From Agroathelia rolfsii (lineage: Eukaryota; Basidiomycota; Agaricomycetes; Amylocorticiales; Amylocorticiaceae): a stretch of 64,000 nucleotides of DNA. The translations under genes and the position numbers were made by a program. Of this stretch, positions 1 through 12,129 are shown piece after piece. A model generated the notes under the pieces. It had not been told where the DNA came from. It was given only the letters and a program-made list of their open reading frames with translations, and did not search any database. The DNA lies in the NCBI GenBank assembly GCA_018343915.1, contig JABRWF010000007.1:3596001-3660000 (forward strand), given 5' to 3'. Within the stretch, counting starts at the first letter, position 1. Each line of letters starts with the position of its first letter.

Positions 1-105
1 AATTCCAAGCATAGGCGTAACAAGCCTGTCCATTGAAGAGTCGGTTTTTCCGCATTTACTTTGATAGCTAGTTGAGAATCGCGTTGTTGATCACGTTGAT
101 TACTC

Positions 106-1424
106 TTCTTTTTTTTTTTTTTTAATACGTTTATATACCGCATCATGTACTATAGACAAACTATGGTGTGAGGAGCTATGGTAACTGTTTGGAAGGTAAG
201 GGGTGTGTGGTGTGTAGTAGCATAAGGGGAAGTTAGGAGGTTTGAAGCTGTACATTAAATGACCAGTCTGTTATGTTAATGGAGAGAGGGGAGTTTATGT
301 AGCCGGAAAGGTAAAACATGATTGTTGGTTATATGGAATAAAGGAATTATAGGCATGATGGTTGGGTAGGTAAGGGTTGTGTAGGACTGGGGGGTTTAGC
401 AAAGGCATTGGTGCCTGACATGAATTTTGTAAGCGCTTTGAGGCCTTTATGAGTGCCTATGATGAGTGGGATAGAGAAGCCACTAGAGGCCCTAACTATA
501 TAGTGTTGATGACTGTCCTAGAGAGGGCAGTCAGCAATGATGTGATTGCGCGTTTGGAAGGTGGAATTATCGCATGGGCATAGTACTGACTCGGATGGAA
601 CAAAGCGCGCATAGTAGTCACCTCTAAAGCCGTGGCCTAGAATGGTTTGAATAATTCGAGTATGAACATCCCGAGGACCACTAAAGTTTCGGTGGAATAG
701 GGCAAGTTTAGTGGAGGGTGGAGAGTGGAGAGCCACTGCAGCTAGGTTGGTATGTGATTGGGTAGCCCATTCATCGCGCCATTCTTCAAGTGCAGAAGTT
801 TTAGCCTTCTCACGAGTCCATGATATCGATGTGTGAAATACAGGGTTTGCCTGATTTCTTGTAGCTTCCTTTGCAAGTGTGTCAACTTGATCATTGCCCT
901 GGAAACCCGGTGACCTGGAACCCATTGTATTGTAATTTGGCAGTAAGGTAGTTTTTTTTAAGGATTTCGTCTATTTTTCGACAGAAAAAAATAGAGGAGG
1001 ATTGGGCTGGGTGTGTTGAGGTATCAGTAATTGTAGAAATAGCGGATTGGGTATCAGCAAGGAAGAAAATATGAGAAATTGTTGGGTGATTCTCGACATA
1101 GGTAGCCGTAGCTTTTGCCCCATCTGCTAGGGCCAGCATTTCTGCATCATAGATGCCTGCACGCCTACCTAGGCCTGTTGCTCCTGAGCTAATCTCGGCG
1201 CCATTGCGAAACACAGCATATGCTGCACCAGCTCTCTTCTGGCCACGAAAAGGTAATCTCGATCCATCAGTATAGGTTAGGAGCGAAGATTCATTGCGAG
1301 CATGTTGCTGAATTTTTTCTTTTAAGTCATTAATATATTTTCTGCGGCTTGATAAAGAGAGGTTGCGGCTCGGGAGCTGCGTTTTTAGGTGGTTCTCCCA
1401 GGGGTTGTAGTGATGCCATGGGGG
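106..1424 (-). mobile_element. 5'-truncated LINE (non-LTR retrotransposon), copy 1
   Basis: A non-LTR retrotransposon fragment on the minus strand, bounded by a perfect 15-bp duplication TCACGTTGATTACTC at 91-105 and 1425-1439. Its 3' end is the homopolymer T run (poly-A on the element strand) just inside the left duplication. Only the RNase H end of the ORF and the 3' UTR are present, so reverse transcription stopped early. The 3' UTR (about 125-280) is repeated in copy 2 (6261-6417), and the ORF end is repeated in copy 3 (14621-14824). Seen directly: duplication, tail and shared sequence. Inferred: target-primed insertion and 5' truncation. Confidence 0.88.
518..1424 (-). pseudogene. LINE RNase H domain and ORF2 C-terminus, broken
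   Basis: The C-terminal part of a LINE polyprotein. Read from 1424 down, it shows the RNase H motifs YTDGS (first Asp), IYDAEMLAL (Glu) and FLADTQSAI (Asp). A frame change near 891-925 separates these from the last motif, NDQVDTLAKEA (Asp). It continues to the C-terminal zinc-like stretch CPCDNSTFQTRNHIIADCPL. There a TAG stop ends the frame where copy 3 reads Tyr and continues about 50 residues. The reverse transcriptase is absent. It is non-functional because of the 5' truncation, one frameshift and one nonsense codon. The RNase H assignment rests on motif order and spacing. Confidence 0.8.
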
Positions 1425-1439
1425 TCACGTTGATTACTC

Positions 1440-2098
1440 AGAGTCTACGATCCTTGATTACAATTCAGTTGCCATGCAGCCCATATCTTCTACTAATTCT
1501 CTCGGGCCGGGCTCTCCGTCACTAGTGTGTTGATCGGCCATGTGACCATTGGGCGTGTGACTTGCCGTGTCGTCTTTTTTTACTTTTCTCTACTTGCAGC
1601 TGCCCAAGTGTGAACGCATCGTGGGCTATAAACCCGAAAATCCTTCTACACCCAATTGTATACGCCGGTTGCAATTGTATAAGGAGATTACTGTAGGTGG
1701 ATGTGCTTCCCACTGATCTTCTATCACTCCGATATAGGCAGTGTTCATGAGCAATATTTTTAGAAAGCATATACATTGGAAACGGAAAGCTACTATTAAG
1801 TACGAGACAGTCAAAAAGTCAATAATACACCTAGCTTGGATGCCTAAATCCTCCAGAAAAGATTAGTAACACCGAGTACAAGCCCAACGCTTGCTTATTT
1901 ACTCGACCAGCATTGAACATTGATGGCGGGCTGGCATAGCTGAATACTGCCACCGATTCTCGAGAAGAAGATCATTTTGACCCCACATGATCATTTCAAT
2001 ATGTTCGTGGTCAAATTTGTAGCTATCATCCGGTGGAGTATCTATATAAGCCTTACTCTCTCAATACCTTAGCGAGTACGTAGGGAGCGGGGTTAACA
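1440..2098. other. Intergenic, promoter side of esterase gene 1
   Basis: No gene is supported; the short open frames here lack family features and intron signals. The last 140 bases resemble the region upstream of the pseudogene paralogue (about 6870-6984): both carry a CCACATGATCATTTCAAT block and a TATA-like TATATAA (about 2042 and 6941). The duplication that made the two esterases therefore included promoter sequence. Confidence 0.5.
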
Positions 2099-4572
2099 AT
2101 GCCTCCCCAATCTGCACTCAGGCTTGCAAGCCGACTTTGGCTCTCTGTAATATTGCTCTTGTTGCCTCTGAATGCTGCTGCCGCGAACACTACTGCACCC
2201 GTTGTGGATCTTGGATATGCCCAATATCAAGGCTATTGGGATGAATCGTTGAACACAACAATTTTCCTAGGAGTACGCTATGCTGCTCCTCCCACTGGTT
2301 ATTCCATCCGTATTTTTTTTGACACCCTGATGAGAGACGGGTAATTTCTAGGCACACTACGATTCTCGGCTCCTAAAGCACCGTCTACTACGTCCGGTGT
2401 GCAACAGGCCACTGCCAATCCAAACTACTGCTACCAGACGTCTACATCATTTGGCGAATCGGCGACGAACCCATACTTTACCGATAGCAAGAAGAAGCGC
2501 GATGCTGCGTCGACAGCTATTACCAACTCAGAAGACTGCCTCTTTCTGAAGTGAAACTATTTCTCTCCTTTTTACCAGCTGCCGAACCTAATGCAATCAA
2601 CTATGAAGCGTTTTTACCCCGGGCACAGATTTGAACACAAATCTCCCTGTCGTGGTGTGGATTCATGGAGGAGGGTAAGTAGGATTTCCGTGCGGAATTC
2701 TATTTGCATAATAACTATTTGCCGGTACCGTAGATACATCCAAGGAGAAGCGCAATGGTAGTGAGTAATTGATGTATATTTTTGTTAAAGAGAGCCAACT
2801 CCTAATGAGAAACTCAGTGACGGGGCTGACCTGGTTACTGACTCTCTAGGCAACGTTGTTTCCGTCGTTATTCAGTATCGTCTAGGAGTTTTCGGTAAGT
2901 TTAATAGTTTCAGTTGTATTAGATCAATTCTAATAGCTTTGTCTTCTCTATGATATATAAGGTTTCTTGCCAGGAAATGCCGTGTACGAGAATGGAAGCT
3001 TAAATGCAGGACTATGTGAGTTATTACCTCCTCGTATCCTTTTCCACAGCTCAAATGTTTGACATGACATGTTATTCAAGTGGATCAAACATTCGCGTTG
3101 AAATGGGTCCAAGAAAATGTCAGACAGTGCCATTTCACATGATGCTTTTCATTTCACGTGCTCAACATTGGATATAGATTCACAAATTCGGCGGCGACGC
3201 TAGTAAAGTGACTATCTGGGGAGAATCTGCCGGTAATTCTTTGGTTCAATAAATTACTTCATCGTACTAAACGGGGCTCAGGCGCTGGGTCCGTATTTCA
3301 GCATATAGTCGCAAATGGTGGTAACACCCAGCCGTCATTATTTCGGGCCGCCATAACAAGCTCAACTTTCGTCCCGTCCCAATTCTACTTTAACGACACT
3401 ATTCCTGAGGTTTGTTGCTTTCGTTCGCTAAAATTCCCGGGTAATTGATTGCATTATCAGGAATTGTACAATGACGTGATTAAGCAAGCCAAGTACGTAC
3501 GCATGCGCTCATTATTATAAATCATTTTACTTAGAAACCATAACTGGTAATCAGTTGTTCCACAACGTTGGACAGCCTTTCCTGTCTTCGATCCCTCGAT
3601 TCGGAAACTCTGGCAACAGTCAACTCAGCAGTGGCTGCGGCTGGTTTCTACGGCACATACCGGTTTGCACCTGTCATTGACGGGTCATTTATCGTAGAGA
3701 GTCCCACCGCAACTTTGAAAGATGGGCGTCACAACGCGGTATGATTTTCCTGGGTCTCACCGGCCTTCACTTTCTAACCATCACCAGGAAGTACTCTTAT
3801 CGGTGACAAATGAAAACGAGGGCTACATCTTTGTCAATCAATCGAATACGAACTTGACGAACTATGTTACCAACCTGTTCCCACTTCTCACATCGAGCGA
3901 AATCGACGAAGCAGTAAAGCTCTATTCTTCAGTCCCGGACACCTCGGTTGCGGAACAATGCAATTTGGTCATGGGGGAATGTCAGTAATTCCTACATATT
4001 CTTTTAAAATTCGAGAATGTTAATCTTAGGATGTTAGCCATTTTTATCTGCCCAACATATTTACTACTTAATGCCTTCGGCGACGCTGCATACAAGGTGA
4101 TTCAAGCTATACAAAGATTACCTTATACTGACAAATTCGTAAAGGGGGAATTTGCTGTTCCGCCAGCAGATCATGGTAACGACGTGTCCTATTATTTCGC
4201 AAGGCAAGTGTTTCTTTGACTGAGCCGTAGCCGCGAGCTTACTATTTGATAGTATGGATAACTCGGTAAAGGGCGCTTTCCAGGAAGCTTTTGCGGAATC
4301 GTTTGCCTCTATAATCATGTATCTCAACCCGAACGATAAGTTAAACAAAACAAATCCTCTGCCACCATGGCCGGTTTGGGCTAAGGGACAGACCGAAATG
4401 CTCTTCAATGAGACTTCTTCTGGATCACCCAATATTTATACTATTCATACAAATTCGACGTTGTTGGAGCGTTGCTCGTAAGTAAAATAGATTTATTATG
4501 CAATCACAACCACTGATGCATTCGCTTTCAACAAGGTTCTGGCAAGGCTTGTACAAGACCATCGGACAGTGA
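2099..4572 (+). CDS. Secreted type-B carboxylesterase/lipase, 16 exons
   Basis: A type-B carboxylesterase/lipase (alpha/beta hydrolase, cholinesterase family), predicted secreted, with the N-terminal signal segment SRLWLSVILLLLPLNAAAA. Exons inferred from splice signals and frame: 2099-2297, 2352-2550, 2609-2674, 2734-2756, 2818-2894, 2962-3015, 3081-3118, 3178-3232, 3282-3409, 3461-3492, 3555-3738, 3788-3980, 4038-4096, 4145-4203, 4253-4477, 4536-4572. Motifs in order: NSEDCLFLN, the oxyanion-loop HGGG, the nucleophile elbow WGESAGAGS (Ser codon split from its neighbours by introns in exons 8-9) and the C-terminal DHGND histidine. The intron after 4203 uses a GC donor (GCAAGT). It looks intact. 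The substrate is unknown; fungal relatives hydrolyse esters and lipids. The intact frame across 16 exons supports function. Confidence 0.85.
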
Positions 4573-5217
4573 TCAGTTTCAAGTTAGCTGTATTGCGCCC
4601 TGGAGCAAAAACGAACTAGAATGATAATGATGTAGGAGGGCCTTTGTTATTAATATGCGCCAAAATCTTCATGTTATACAAGTAAACAGTGGATGGAGGG
4701 GAATGAATAACATTTTTAAGACAGAAGAAGTGCGAACCTAATGGCAATGCGACCGTGACAGCGATACTAACAACAAAAGTTTTCTGCCGCTGGGATCATG
4801 TAAGTATTGTCTTTGGTGCTTCAGGACTGCTGAGACGGGCGGCGGCGCCTACTCTTTGGCCTGCCCGTGACATGGTGCTCGAGAAGTCACGGCTGGTAGG
4901 AAACTGCACTGCTGGTTTGCGCCCAGATAGGTAGAGGCCGGGCATGGGCCTGATGTGAAGCCTCTGCATCCCCCTCCCTTTCTCCCCATTGGCTAGACCA
5001 ACCTCTCGGGAGGTCAAGGCCCTCCTCTCTGCTGCTATTTCCTACCGCCGTCTTTCTTTGCTGCTGATTTTCACCTGCCGTCTGTGCCTGCTGCCGCCAT
5101 TCTTTGATTTTTCTCTTGCATGCGCTGTCATTCTTTTGCTTATTTTATTTCTTGAGGGGAGGAGTCCAGACTCCTGGTTCATGCTTAATTGGGAACTTAC
5201 CTAAATCTGTCGGAGAG
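4573..5217. other. Intergenic, no gene recognised
   Basis: The 3' flank of esterase gene 1 changes at about 4790 into a GC-richer stretch (to about 5500) unlike the AT-rich surroundings. This suggests inserted material. No coding family, terminal repeat or tandem repeat was recognised apart from the tRNA-like block that follows. Confidence 0.4.
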
Positions 5218-5287
5218 GTGCGATAGGGGTAGTGGTTAAGCCACCTGATGAGAGCTTTCGCAGGCTCGAAGCCGCTGCCATCCGCAC
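5218..5287 (+). repeat. tRNA-like sequence, possible SINE head
   Basis: A 70-nt block with RNA polymerase III promoter features: an A-box-like GGGGTAGTGGTTAAG about 10 nt in, and a B-box-like GGCTCGAAGCC (close to GGTTCGANNCC) 40 nt later. The ends can pair (GTGCGAT with ATCCGCAC, one bulge) as an acceptor-like stem. No convincing 5-bp anticodon stem forms, so a working tRNA is unlikely. A tRNA-derived SINE or decayed tRNA gene is more plausible. It sits inside the GC-richer island 4790-5500, which could be the SINE body. Confidence 0.4.
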
Positions 5288-6230
5288 ATCTAGTGCCTCA
5301 AGTCAGCCTGTACTAGCAGGACCTTATCTTAGGAGATTGTCATCTGTAGCCTGCGCTGCAAGGTATGGTCGCCCCGGCATTGGGAGGCCAAAGACGCTGC
5401 TTAATACCTGCGTGCCTTGGCAGAAAGCGGCCCATCTTGAGCCACCACCACTCAGGGTCTCTGGCCTCCACCTTCTCAAGGCGCTCAGAATATGATGATG
5501 CATGCAATACATAGATATTATAGTGAATGCCCAGATAAGTTTGCGACTATAGCTTAATTATGTTGCTATTTTCCCCCTTATTTTCTCACCGCGGCCACAT
5601 TTTCATTTTCAACGCTTACGTGCCCCTGGGCGCTGCTATTACTGCTGTTCTAACACTATTGTTAAATTGCTGTCTTTCTCTCATGTATATATGACTCTGA
5701 GTGCTGGCCCCATCTTGTGCCCGATTTGAGGGTGCTATGGCTGTAATATGGATTCTACAATGTGCAGTGGGATGCTGCTGCTGTTGCTTTACATACCCTA
5801 CAGTGAGTGCTCGTGCCAATGGCTGCGTTACCTACATTATGCTGATATCTGCGGGTATAACCGTTGCGACGATTGCCTATTATCTAACATCTATGCAGAA
5901 TGAGTTATGTAGCTTCATACCATATGCAGATATTCATTGGTGACAGTAGTCACTGTTTAACGACAGCATCTTCTTGACGGGCTGACTAGCATGCGTCTAG
6001 AGGTAGCGGAGCGGTAGAGGTAGGAGAAGAACATAAAACGGATTTTAAGCCCTGGTATAATAGAAACATCGGGGGAGGGTTCATAATGTAGGAGCGAATT
6101 AATAAGCTTTTTAAATATACGCTGTCGTCACACTATTCTAGTATCCATCTATGCATTTGGCTGTGCTTATCAGTTTGCCAATTGTCACGGCAGTCACGTG
6201 AATTATCACTTGATTAAGGTTAGAGTGGTT
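5288..6230. other. Intergenic, no gene recognised
   Basis: Nothing codes convincingly. The first 200 bases remain GC-rich and may belong to the tRNA-like repeat. The remainder is ordinary AT-rich sequence up to the second LINE fragment. Confidence 0.4.
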
Positions 6231-6239
6231 ACGTGCATA

Positions 6240-6429
6240 TTTTTTATTTTTTATTTTTTAAATACGTTTATATACCGCATCATGTACTATAGACAAACTA
6301 CGGTGTGAGGAGCTATGGTGACTGTTTGGAAGGTAAGGGAAGTGTGGTGTGTAGTAGCATAAGGGGAAGTTAGGAGGTTTGAAGCTGTATATTGAATGAC
6401 CAGTCTGTTATGTTAATGAGTATTAATTC
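6240..6429 (-). mobile_element. LINE 3'-end fragment, copy 2
   Basis: About 160 bases (6261-6417) match the 3' UTR of LINE copy 1 with only a few substitutions. They are preceded on the plus strand by a T-rich run (6240-6262), the poly-A tail on the minus strand. A 9-bp duplication ACGTGCATA lies at 6231-6239 and 6430-6438. Only the extreme 3' end was inserted, so there is no coding sequence. Confidence 0.78.
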
Positions 6430-6439
6430 ACGTGCATAA

Positions 6440-6984
6440 TTCACCCAAGGCAAGTGGGAGAACGTTACAGATCTGGAGTCATACTTTGTTTTACGAACCA
6501 AATCGGACAGGTCCAACGCAGAACATCGGACAATATTGTCCTTTCAGAATCGGACAGTCCTTATGTGTAGTAAAGGACTTACACCTGCCGATCCGCTTAT
6601 TAAAACAGGGTCATAATGATACAAGAGGTGCTCATTAGCAGTCTTTCTAGAAATCATGAAAATTGTGAATGCTCAGACTGGTGGATTTTTTGGTACTATG
6701 TGAGCGTTAATAGGTCTTGAGTTATAAACAACATGAATACCTGAATTCTCCAAGCCGTTTCACATGCAAAGCTGGCTGTTGCTTGCCCACCCAACTATAT
6801 AGTACTCAAGAAATGCGAACTAAATCATGATAACGGTAGAATTGTATAGTTGTCTACAGCCACCGCTTCTCGGCAAGCAGATCATTTGAACTCCACATGA
6901 TCATTTCAATGTGCTCATGTAACTTCCCATCGGCAAGGTATATAAATCATGCTCTCCTAGTGGTTTGGAAAGGGCATAGTGAAT
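6440..6984. other. Intergenic, promoter side of esterase pseudogene
   Basis: No gene recognised. From about 6870 the sequence is homologous to the region upstream of esterase gene 1, including a TATATAAAT box near 6940, about 45 bases before the pseudogene's ATG. Confidence 0.4.
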
Positions 6985-9550
6985 ATGCCTCTCGGATTTG
7001 GATTCCCCTTGGCAGCTCGATTCTGGCTTTCTGTAGTTTTGCTCTTGTTACCTTTAAAAGTTACAGCGGCGGAAACTACTCCTATTGTGGATCTTGGATA
7101 TGCTCAATATCAGGGTTATTGGAATGAAATATCAGACATAACAAATTTCTTAGGTATTCGTTATGCTACGCCTCCAACTGGTTAGCCCATTCGATATGTT
7201 ACCGATTTCCTGAGTAGAATAAGCTTTTTGTAGGCACACTAAGATTTTCAGCCCCTCAGGCACCATCTACGACATCCGGTGTACAACAGGCCACTGCCAA
7301 TCCGAACTACTGCTACCAAGCTAAAAGTAAATTCGGAACATCGGCAGTAAATCCATATTTCATCGATAGCAAGAAACGCGATACCGAGGCTACTAATGTC
7401 ACCAACTCAGAAGATTGCCTCTTTTTAAAGTGAGTTCCCTCTTTTTTTCTTTTTTTCTTTTCTTTTCTTTTCTTTTCTTTTTTTATTTATTTATTTATTT
7501 TTTAAAAAAAAAACTTTTTCGCCGACCATTGAATTTAACATGCCGAATGGTGAAGCGTTTTCACCCCAGGAACGGATTTGAATATACGCCTTCCCGTTGT
7601 AGTGTTTATTCATGGTGGAGGGTAAATCAAATCTACCTCTATCTCAGCTCATATACTTATGCTTTCCTATTGTCGTAGGTATGCTGTAGGATCAGCACAG
7701 GCATAGTGGGTATTTGTCATCAAATCACCGAAGAAAATTAATTAAAACTAAAAACTTAGTAATGGCGCAGATCTGGTTACTGATTCTCTAGGAAATATTG
7801 TATCTGTTGTTATCCAATATCGTCTAGGAGCCTTTGGTACGCCTTATTCTACGAGCTCTATTAGAAAAATCTTGATATTAACTTCGTTTACCTCCATATA
7901 AGGCTTCATGCCCGGAAATACTGTTTACAATAATGGCAGCCTCAATGGAGGACTATGTAAGTAACTAAATTGCCCGTCTTCTCCGTCATGTACAAGGCGT
8001 TTAACATAGAGTTATACTCAAGTGGACCAGTCGTTCGCGCTGAAATGGGCTCAAGAGAATGTAAGGCCGCGACACTGACGCACTTTTTGTACGTTGCATG
8101 TGTTGAATATTGCATATAGATTCACAAATTCGGTGGTGACGCTAGCGATGTAACCATTTGGGGGCAGTTTGCTGGTGCGTTGATTGCTGCATCATCTTAT
8201 TTCTCGTACTGACGAGAGCTCAGGCGTTGAGTCGGTATTGCAACACGTAGTCGCACACGGGGGGAACACCCAGCCACCACTATTTCGAGCAGCAGTCACA
8301 AGCTCAACATTTGTCCCTTCCCAATTCTACTTCAATGATACTATCCCTGAAGTTCGTCGTGTCGTTTGAGTAATTTTCAAAGTCACTAAAAGTATGATTG
8401 GGAAATGTACAACGAAGTAATCACGCAGGCCAAGTATGTGCGCATATATTCACCATACAAAGAAATTTTTACTTATAAATAGTGATCAGTTGTACCACAG
8501 AGGTGGACAGTCTATCTTGTCTCCGTTCACTCGACTCCGAAACTATGGCAGAAGTGAACTCGAGGATTTCCGCTAAGGGTTTCTACGGAACGTATCGGCT
8601 GGTACCTGTCATTGATGGAACATTTATAATGGAGAGCCCAACCGCAACTCTACAAGATGGGCGTCACAACCCCGTATGCCATTTAAACTCTCATCAACTT
8701 CAATTGCTGAAAGTAACCAGGAAGTGCTTTTTTCTACCAAAAATGAAAACGAAAGGTATAGCTTTGTTAACCAATCGAATAATAACCTGACGAACTATAT
8801 CACCAATCTATTCCCACTTCTCACATCGAGCGAAATCTGAGAGGCCGTCGAGCTCTATTCGTCAGTCACAGGCACCTCAATTGCGGAGCAATGTAATTTA
8901 GTCATAGGAGAATGTCAGTAAACCCAATGTTTGCTCGAAAACTGGGACCCGGAGATAATAAGAGTTCTTTAACAGCTATTTTCATCTGCCCTACGTACTT
9001 CCTTCTTCACGCATTTGGCAATGCCGCATACAAGGTGATTATGATTCAATTAGTCTCTTGATACCCTAATGATATCAAGTTATTCAGGCAGAATTTACTG
9101 TGCCACCTGCATATCATGGTAATGATGTACCCTACTATTTCATCAGGTAAGTGTTCCTTCGATACTCCTATTACCATGAAGTTACTATCCGACAGTAAGA
9201 ATAGAGTGGCGAAAGGTGCTTTTCAGGAAGCCTTCGCAGAGTCATTTGCATCAATGATCATCTACCACAATCCAAATGACAAATTAAATCAGACAAACCT
9301 TGTGCCTTTATGGCTAGTTTGGGATGACGCACACACTGAAATGCTCTTCGACGTAACTTCTTCTGGCTCTCCCAGCATTTACACTTCCAATACAAGTTTG
9401 ACCTTGTTGCAGCGCTGCTCGTAAGTAAATTCCAATTGCTCGAACGCACCAATATTAATTAATATACTCTGAACAATGTTCTGGCAAAGCTTGTACAGGG
9501 CGATTGGACAACAATTATTTTATTATTGCAAAATCAATTTACTTACCTGA
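6985..9550 (+). pseudogene. Tandem carboxylesterase paralogue, catalytically dead pseudogene
   Basis: The same exon layout as the gene at 2099-4572, from the signal peptide (FWLSVVLLLLPLKVTAA) to a FWQSLY-like C-terminus. Reconstructed exons: 6985-7180, 7234-7429, 7556-7621, 7679-7705, 7760-7836, 7903-7956, 8023-8060, 8120-8174, 8224-8351, about 8393-8433, 8490-8673, 8721-8913, 8976-9034, 9088-9146, 9196-9420, about 9478-9550. The nucleophile elbow reads WGQFAG instead of WGESAG, so the catalytic Ser is Phe and the preceding Glu is Gln. A TGA at 8838-8840 interrupts exon 12 where the paralogue has GAC. The acceptor AGs before exons 10 and 16 have decayed. The intron after exon 2 carries a pyrimidine-rich (CTTTT)n stretch. 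It is a recent tandem duplicate under relaxed selection. Confidence 0.85.
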
Positions 9551-10464
9551 CCCGAGCGCCGGAATTATACAACTGAAGGACTCACTCGTTAAGCAAACTT
9601 ATGTATCTGTGTAAGTCGTAGTCTATAAGAGTCGATGCAACCAAAATCAGATGTTCGGAAATAATGATATGGCATCCTCAATATTCATGTCAACGACCAG
9701 TAAGAGATATAAGCATTATATCTTAGATTTAGGGGCATATCCTATGAGGTATTAAAAGTCTAACAGAGCAATGTTCCCTCTTTTTCAGCTGCGGATGAAA
9801 GTATCATAGACACGCAATAATAATAATAATGATAAATGAATTACTAGTGTATAGCCATTAGTATATTCACACAATAAGAATTCGGCCTCGTTACTTTGCA
9901 CTAGTATCATCAACGGATAAGTTGGCTTACAATTCTGGTGGCCACAGATTGTTCAGGTATATGAGCAAGGTCACGGCGATAGTTGCTGCCGAGTACATAT
10001 GCTATAGAGGCTTTGATTAGGAACACGGCGGGAGTGATGAGGAATGCTATACAGTTGTAAGCGTGTTTTGGTTACATGACAAAGCGCATAACTGCAATTG
10101 TGCTTCATATCCATACTACTGTCCGATCAGTTACAAAGGCCGCCCCAGGTAAAGGATCCATAGTGTGCTAATGTATCTTAAGCTCCCGCTCCCGATCAAT
10201 AAAAACATACATCATTGCGGATAGTTCTTCAATTAGACATCAAACCTGTCACATAGTGCATCCAATGCATCATAGCTTAAGGGAGGTTCCTCTGATAAGA
10301 CGTTTCAGCTCCATCTCATGGCATGAGTGATCAAGAATCCTCTATAAATTATTGACAACCCAACTAGAGTCCCTCTGAGGCTTCCTGTGCTGCCTACGCG
10401 CTACTGTTGTATCCTGCACTCCAATAGCTGGTACTCCGTAACTGGCCTGCCTATATATCGCAAG
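9551..10464. other. Intergenic, no gene recognised
   Basis: AT-rich sequence with a short TAA repeat near 9820. I found no coding exon, repeat boundary or RNA signal. It includes the promoter of the downstream membrane-protein gene; a CTATATATC box at about 10451 is close to its ATG. Confidence 0.4.
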
Positions 10465-11824
10465 ATGGTTGAAATTACATGGTTGCTGGGAATATTCACT
10501 TTAGGTTTAACTCACGCTCGGGCCTCCTATCTTAATGAATGCAACTCTTCCGCGCTTAGTTGGTATATCAATGCTACAGTGGAAACTCCTTGCAAAACGT
10601 ATGAGCGCCTACGCCAGCTCTGTGATGTTCAATGTAAGCTCCCACGTGTGTGCATTTATGGGCTGATGACGAGTTGGATACCTACGATGCTCTAGACCAG
10701 CTTCACTTGTTTAATTCCATCCTACCTGGGGATACGTGTAATAGCCAAGTGCCATACTGCTGCTGCAATAGCATTGCATTCGGCCTATCTATGCTTTGTT
10801 ACAAGTAAGCATGACTTCGACTCTAGTTTCCTACTAGTTTCTTGTGCTGAAGGATAATCTTAGCTGCCAATATAACGATAACCCAAGTGGAGCTGGAATT
10901 GATGCTCCGAAAGGCACCTACGGGCAATATTCAGATGGCTGTACTCCCTTACTCAACGGGACAATTAGTTCCACGGTAGAGAAGGCTGCATGTGGCACTC
11001 ATCTTAATCTTCCATCATGGCTTTACACTACAGAATGGCATGACACCGGTGCTTGGTGTGTCATAATCCAAATACTCATAAATTATATGCCTTCATTCTT
11101 ACACTAATCTAGGTTTTATGAGTATTTTATGAACAATGCTGTATTGGATATTCACAGCGGCCAGGTCCAAATTTTTTCTAATTGTCCCGCAGGAACGTAT
11201 TCCTCGTCTACGACTCTACAGCCGTCGAATACGAAGCCAGGAGGTGTAACAGTAATCACAAGTGCTACTATTAGTATCAGTAGTAGTACTACCACCGATG
11301 CGAGCCAGCATTCGCGACCTCCTGCAAATGTTGGAGCAATAGTTGAAGGAGCAATTGGAAGTCTTGTGGCTATTTTTCTGGTTTTGGTTATGTCTGCTTT
11401 TTACATAAAGAAGCGCAAAACCAGGACCAGAGTGGTCACACAGATGACCCATCAAATGGCCGTACCATTTGGGACTGAGTCTCCAAGAAGGGAAAAATTA
11501 TCCAGACCAGCACTACCAGAAGGTATTTTATTTTCGAGTTCATCCTGTAAACACTCTAAACCCAAGCTTATAATGTGACCACCTTATAAAGTACCGACAA
11601 TCAGAGATGACTATTGTAATCATAGCCCTAGTAAAGAATTTCTGGAACGGAGTGCTGCACTGTCTCGCCTGGATACAACTCGTTTCATACCTAGCGAGAG
11701 AATTTCCGTGCTCTGGTCTGCACCAACGGAGCATGGCCTCACTAATACCACTATGAATTGGGAAGTCGCGAATCCATCGCAGCACCTGCAAAGATCCTCT
11801 TTTGCTCCCTCAAACCCTTCCTGA
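10465..11824 (+). CDS. Cysteine-rich single-pass membrane protein (basidiomycete family)
   Basis: A secreted or type I membrane protein of a large uncharacterised Agaricomycete family. Exons: 10465-10633, 10696-10804, 10864-11055, 11113-11522, 11592-11824. The start at 10465 gives a clean signal peptide (WLLGIFTLGLTHARA); an in-frame start at 10387 would bury it. The ectodomain has the family pattern CKTYERLRQLC, then TCNSQVPYCCCNSIAFGLSMLC, NCQ and GIDAPKGTYGQY, shown here as short pieces. A Ser/Thr-rich stalk precedes one transmembrane helix (about GAIGSLVAIFLVLVMSAFY) and a basic KKRK stop-transfer. The last exon gives a tail of about 77 residues. If intron 4 (11523-11591) is retained, the protein ends early. 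Function is unknown; a cell-surface role is inferred. Confidence 0.75.
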
Positions 11825-12129
11825 ATTTAATGACAAAAAATGAAAGGAACACACATATATGGTTTATGGCATTTATACTATTTATTCAACGGTAATTACC
11901 AAGTAATGAATCACACATTACACACACCGCTTCTCATGATACAAGAACTTTAGTTAGCGACCAATAGTAGATTTTCGCATGTTTGTTGATCCAAAATCAG
12001 CTGTGAGCATGGTATATATTTCTATAACTCGCGCATATATTGAGATCATATATGCCGCCCTAGTATTTAAAACCATCGTCTTCATGATCAATGACTATAT
12101 CCATTTCATCATTAAGGGATTCAGAATCA
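11825..12129. other. Intergenic, no gene recognised
   Basis: 3' flank of the membrane-protein gene. Nothing recognisable. Confidence 0.4.

Noticed and set aside
5218..5287. Functional tRNA gene
   Set aside because: No stable 5-bp anticodon stem with a 7-nt loop and an atypical B box; kept only as a tRNA-like repeat.
7415..7678. Phe-rich ORF around 7440-7500
   Set aside because: Translation of the (CTTTT)n intron tract in the esterase pseudogene.
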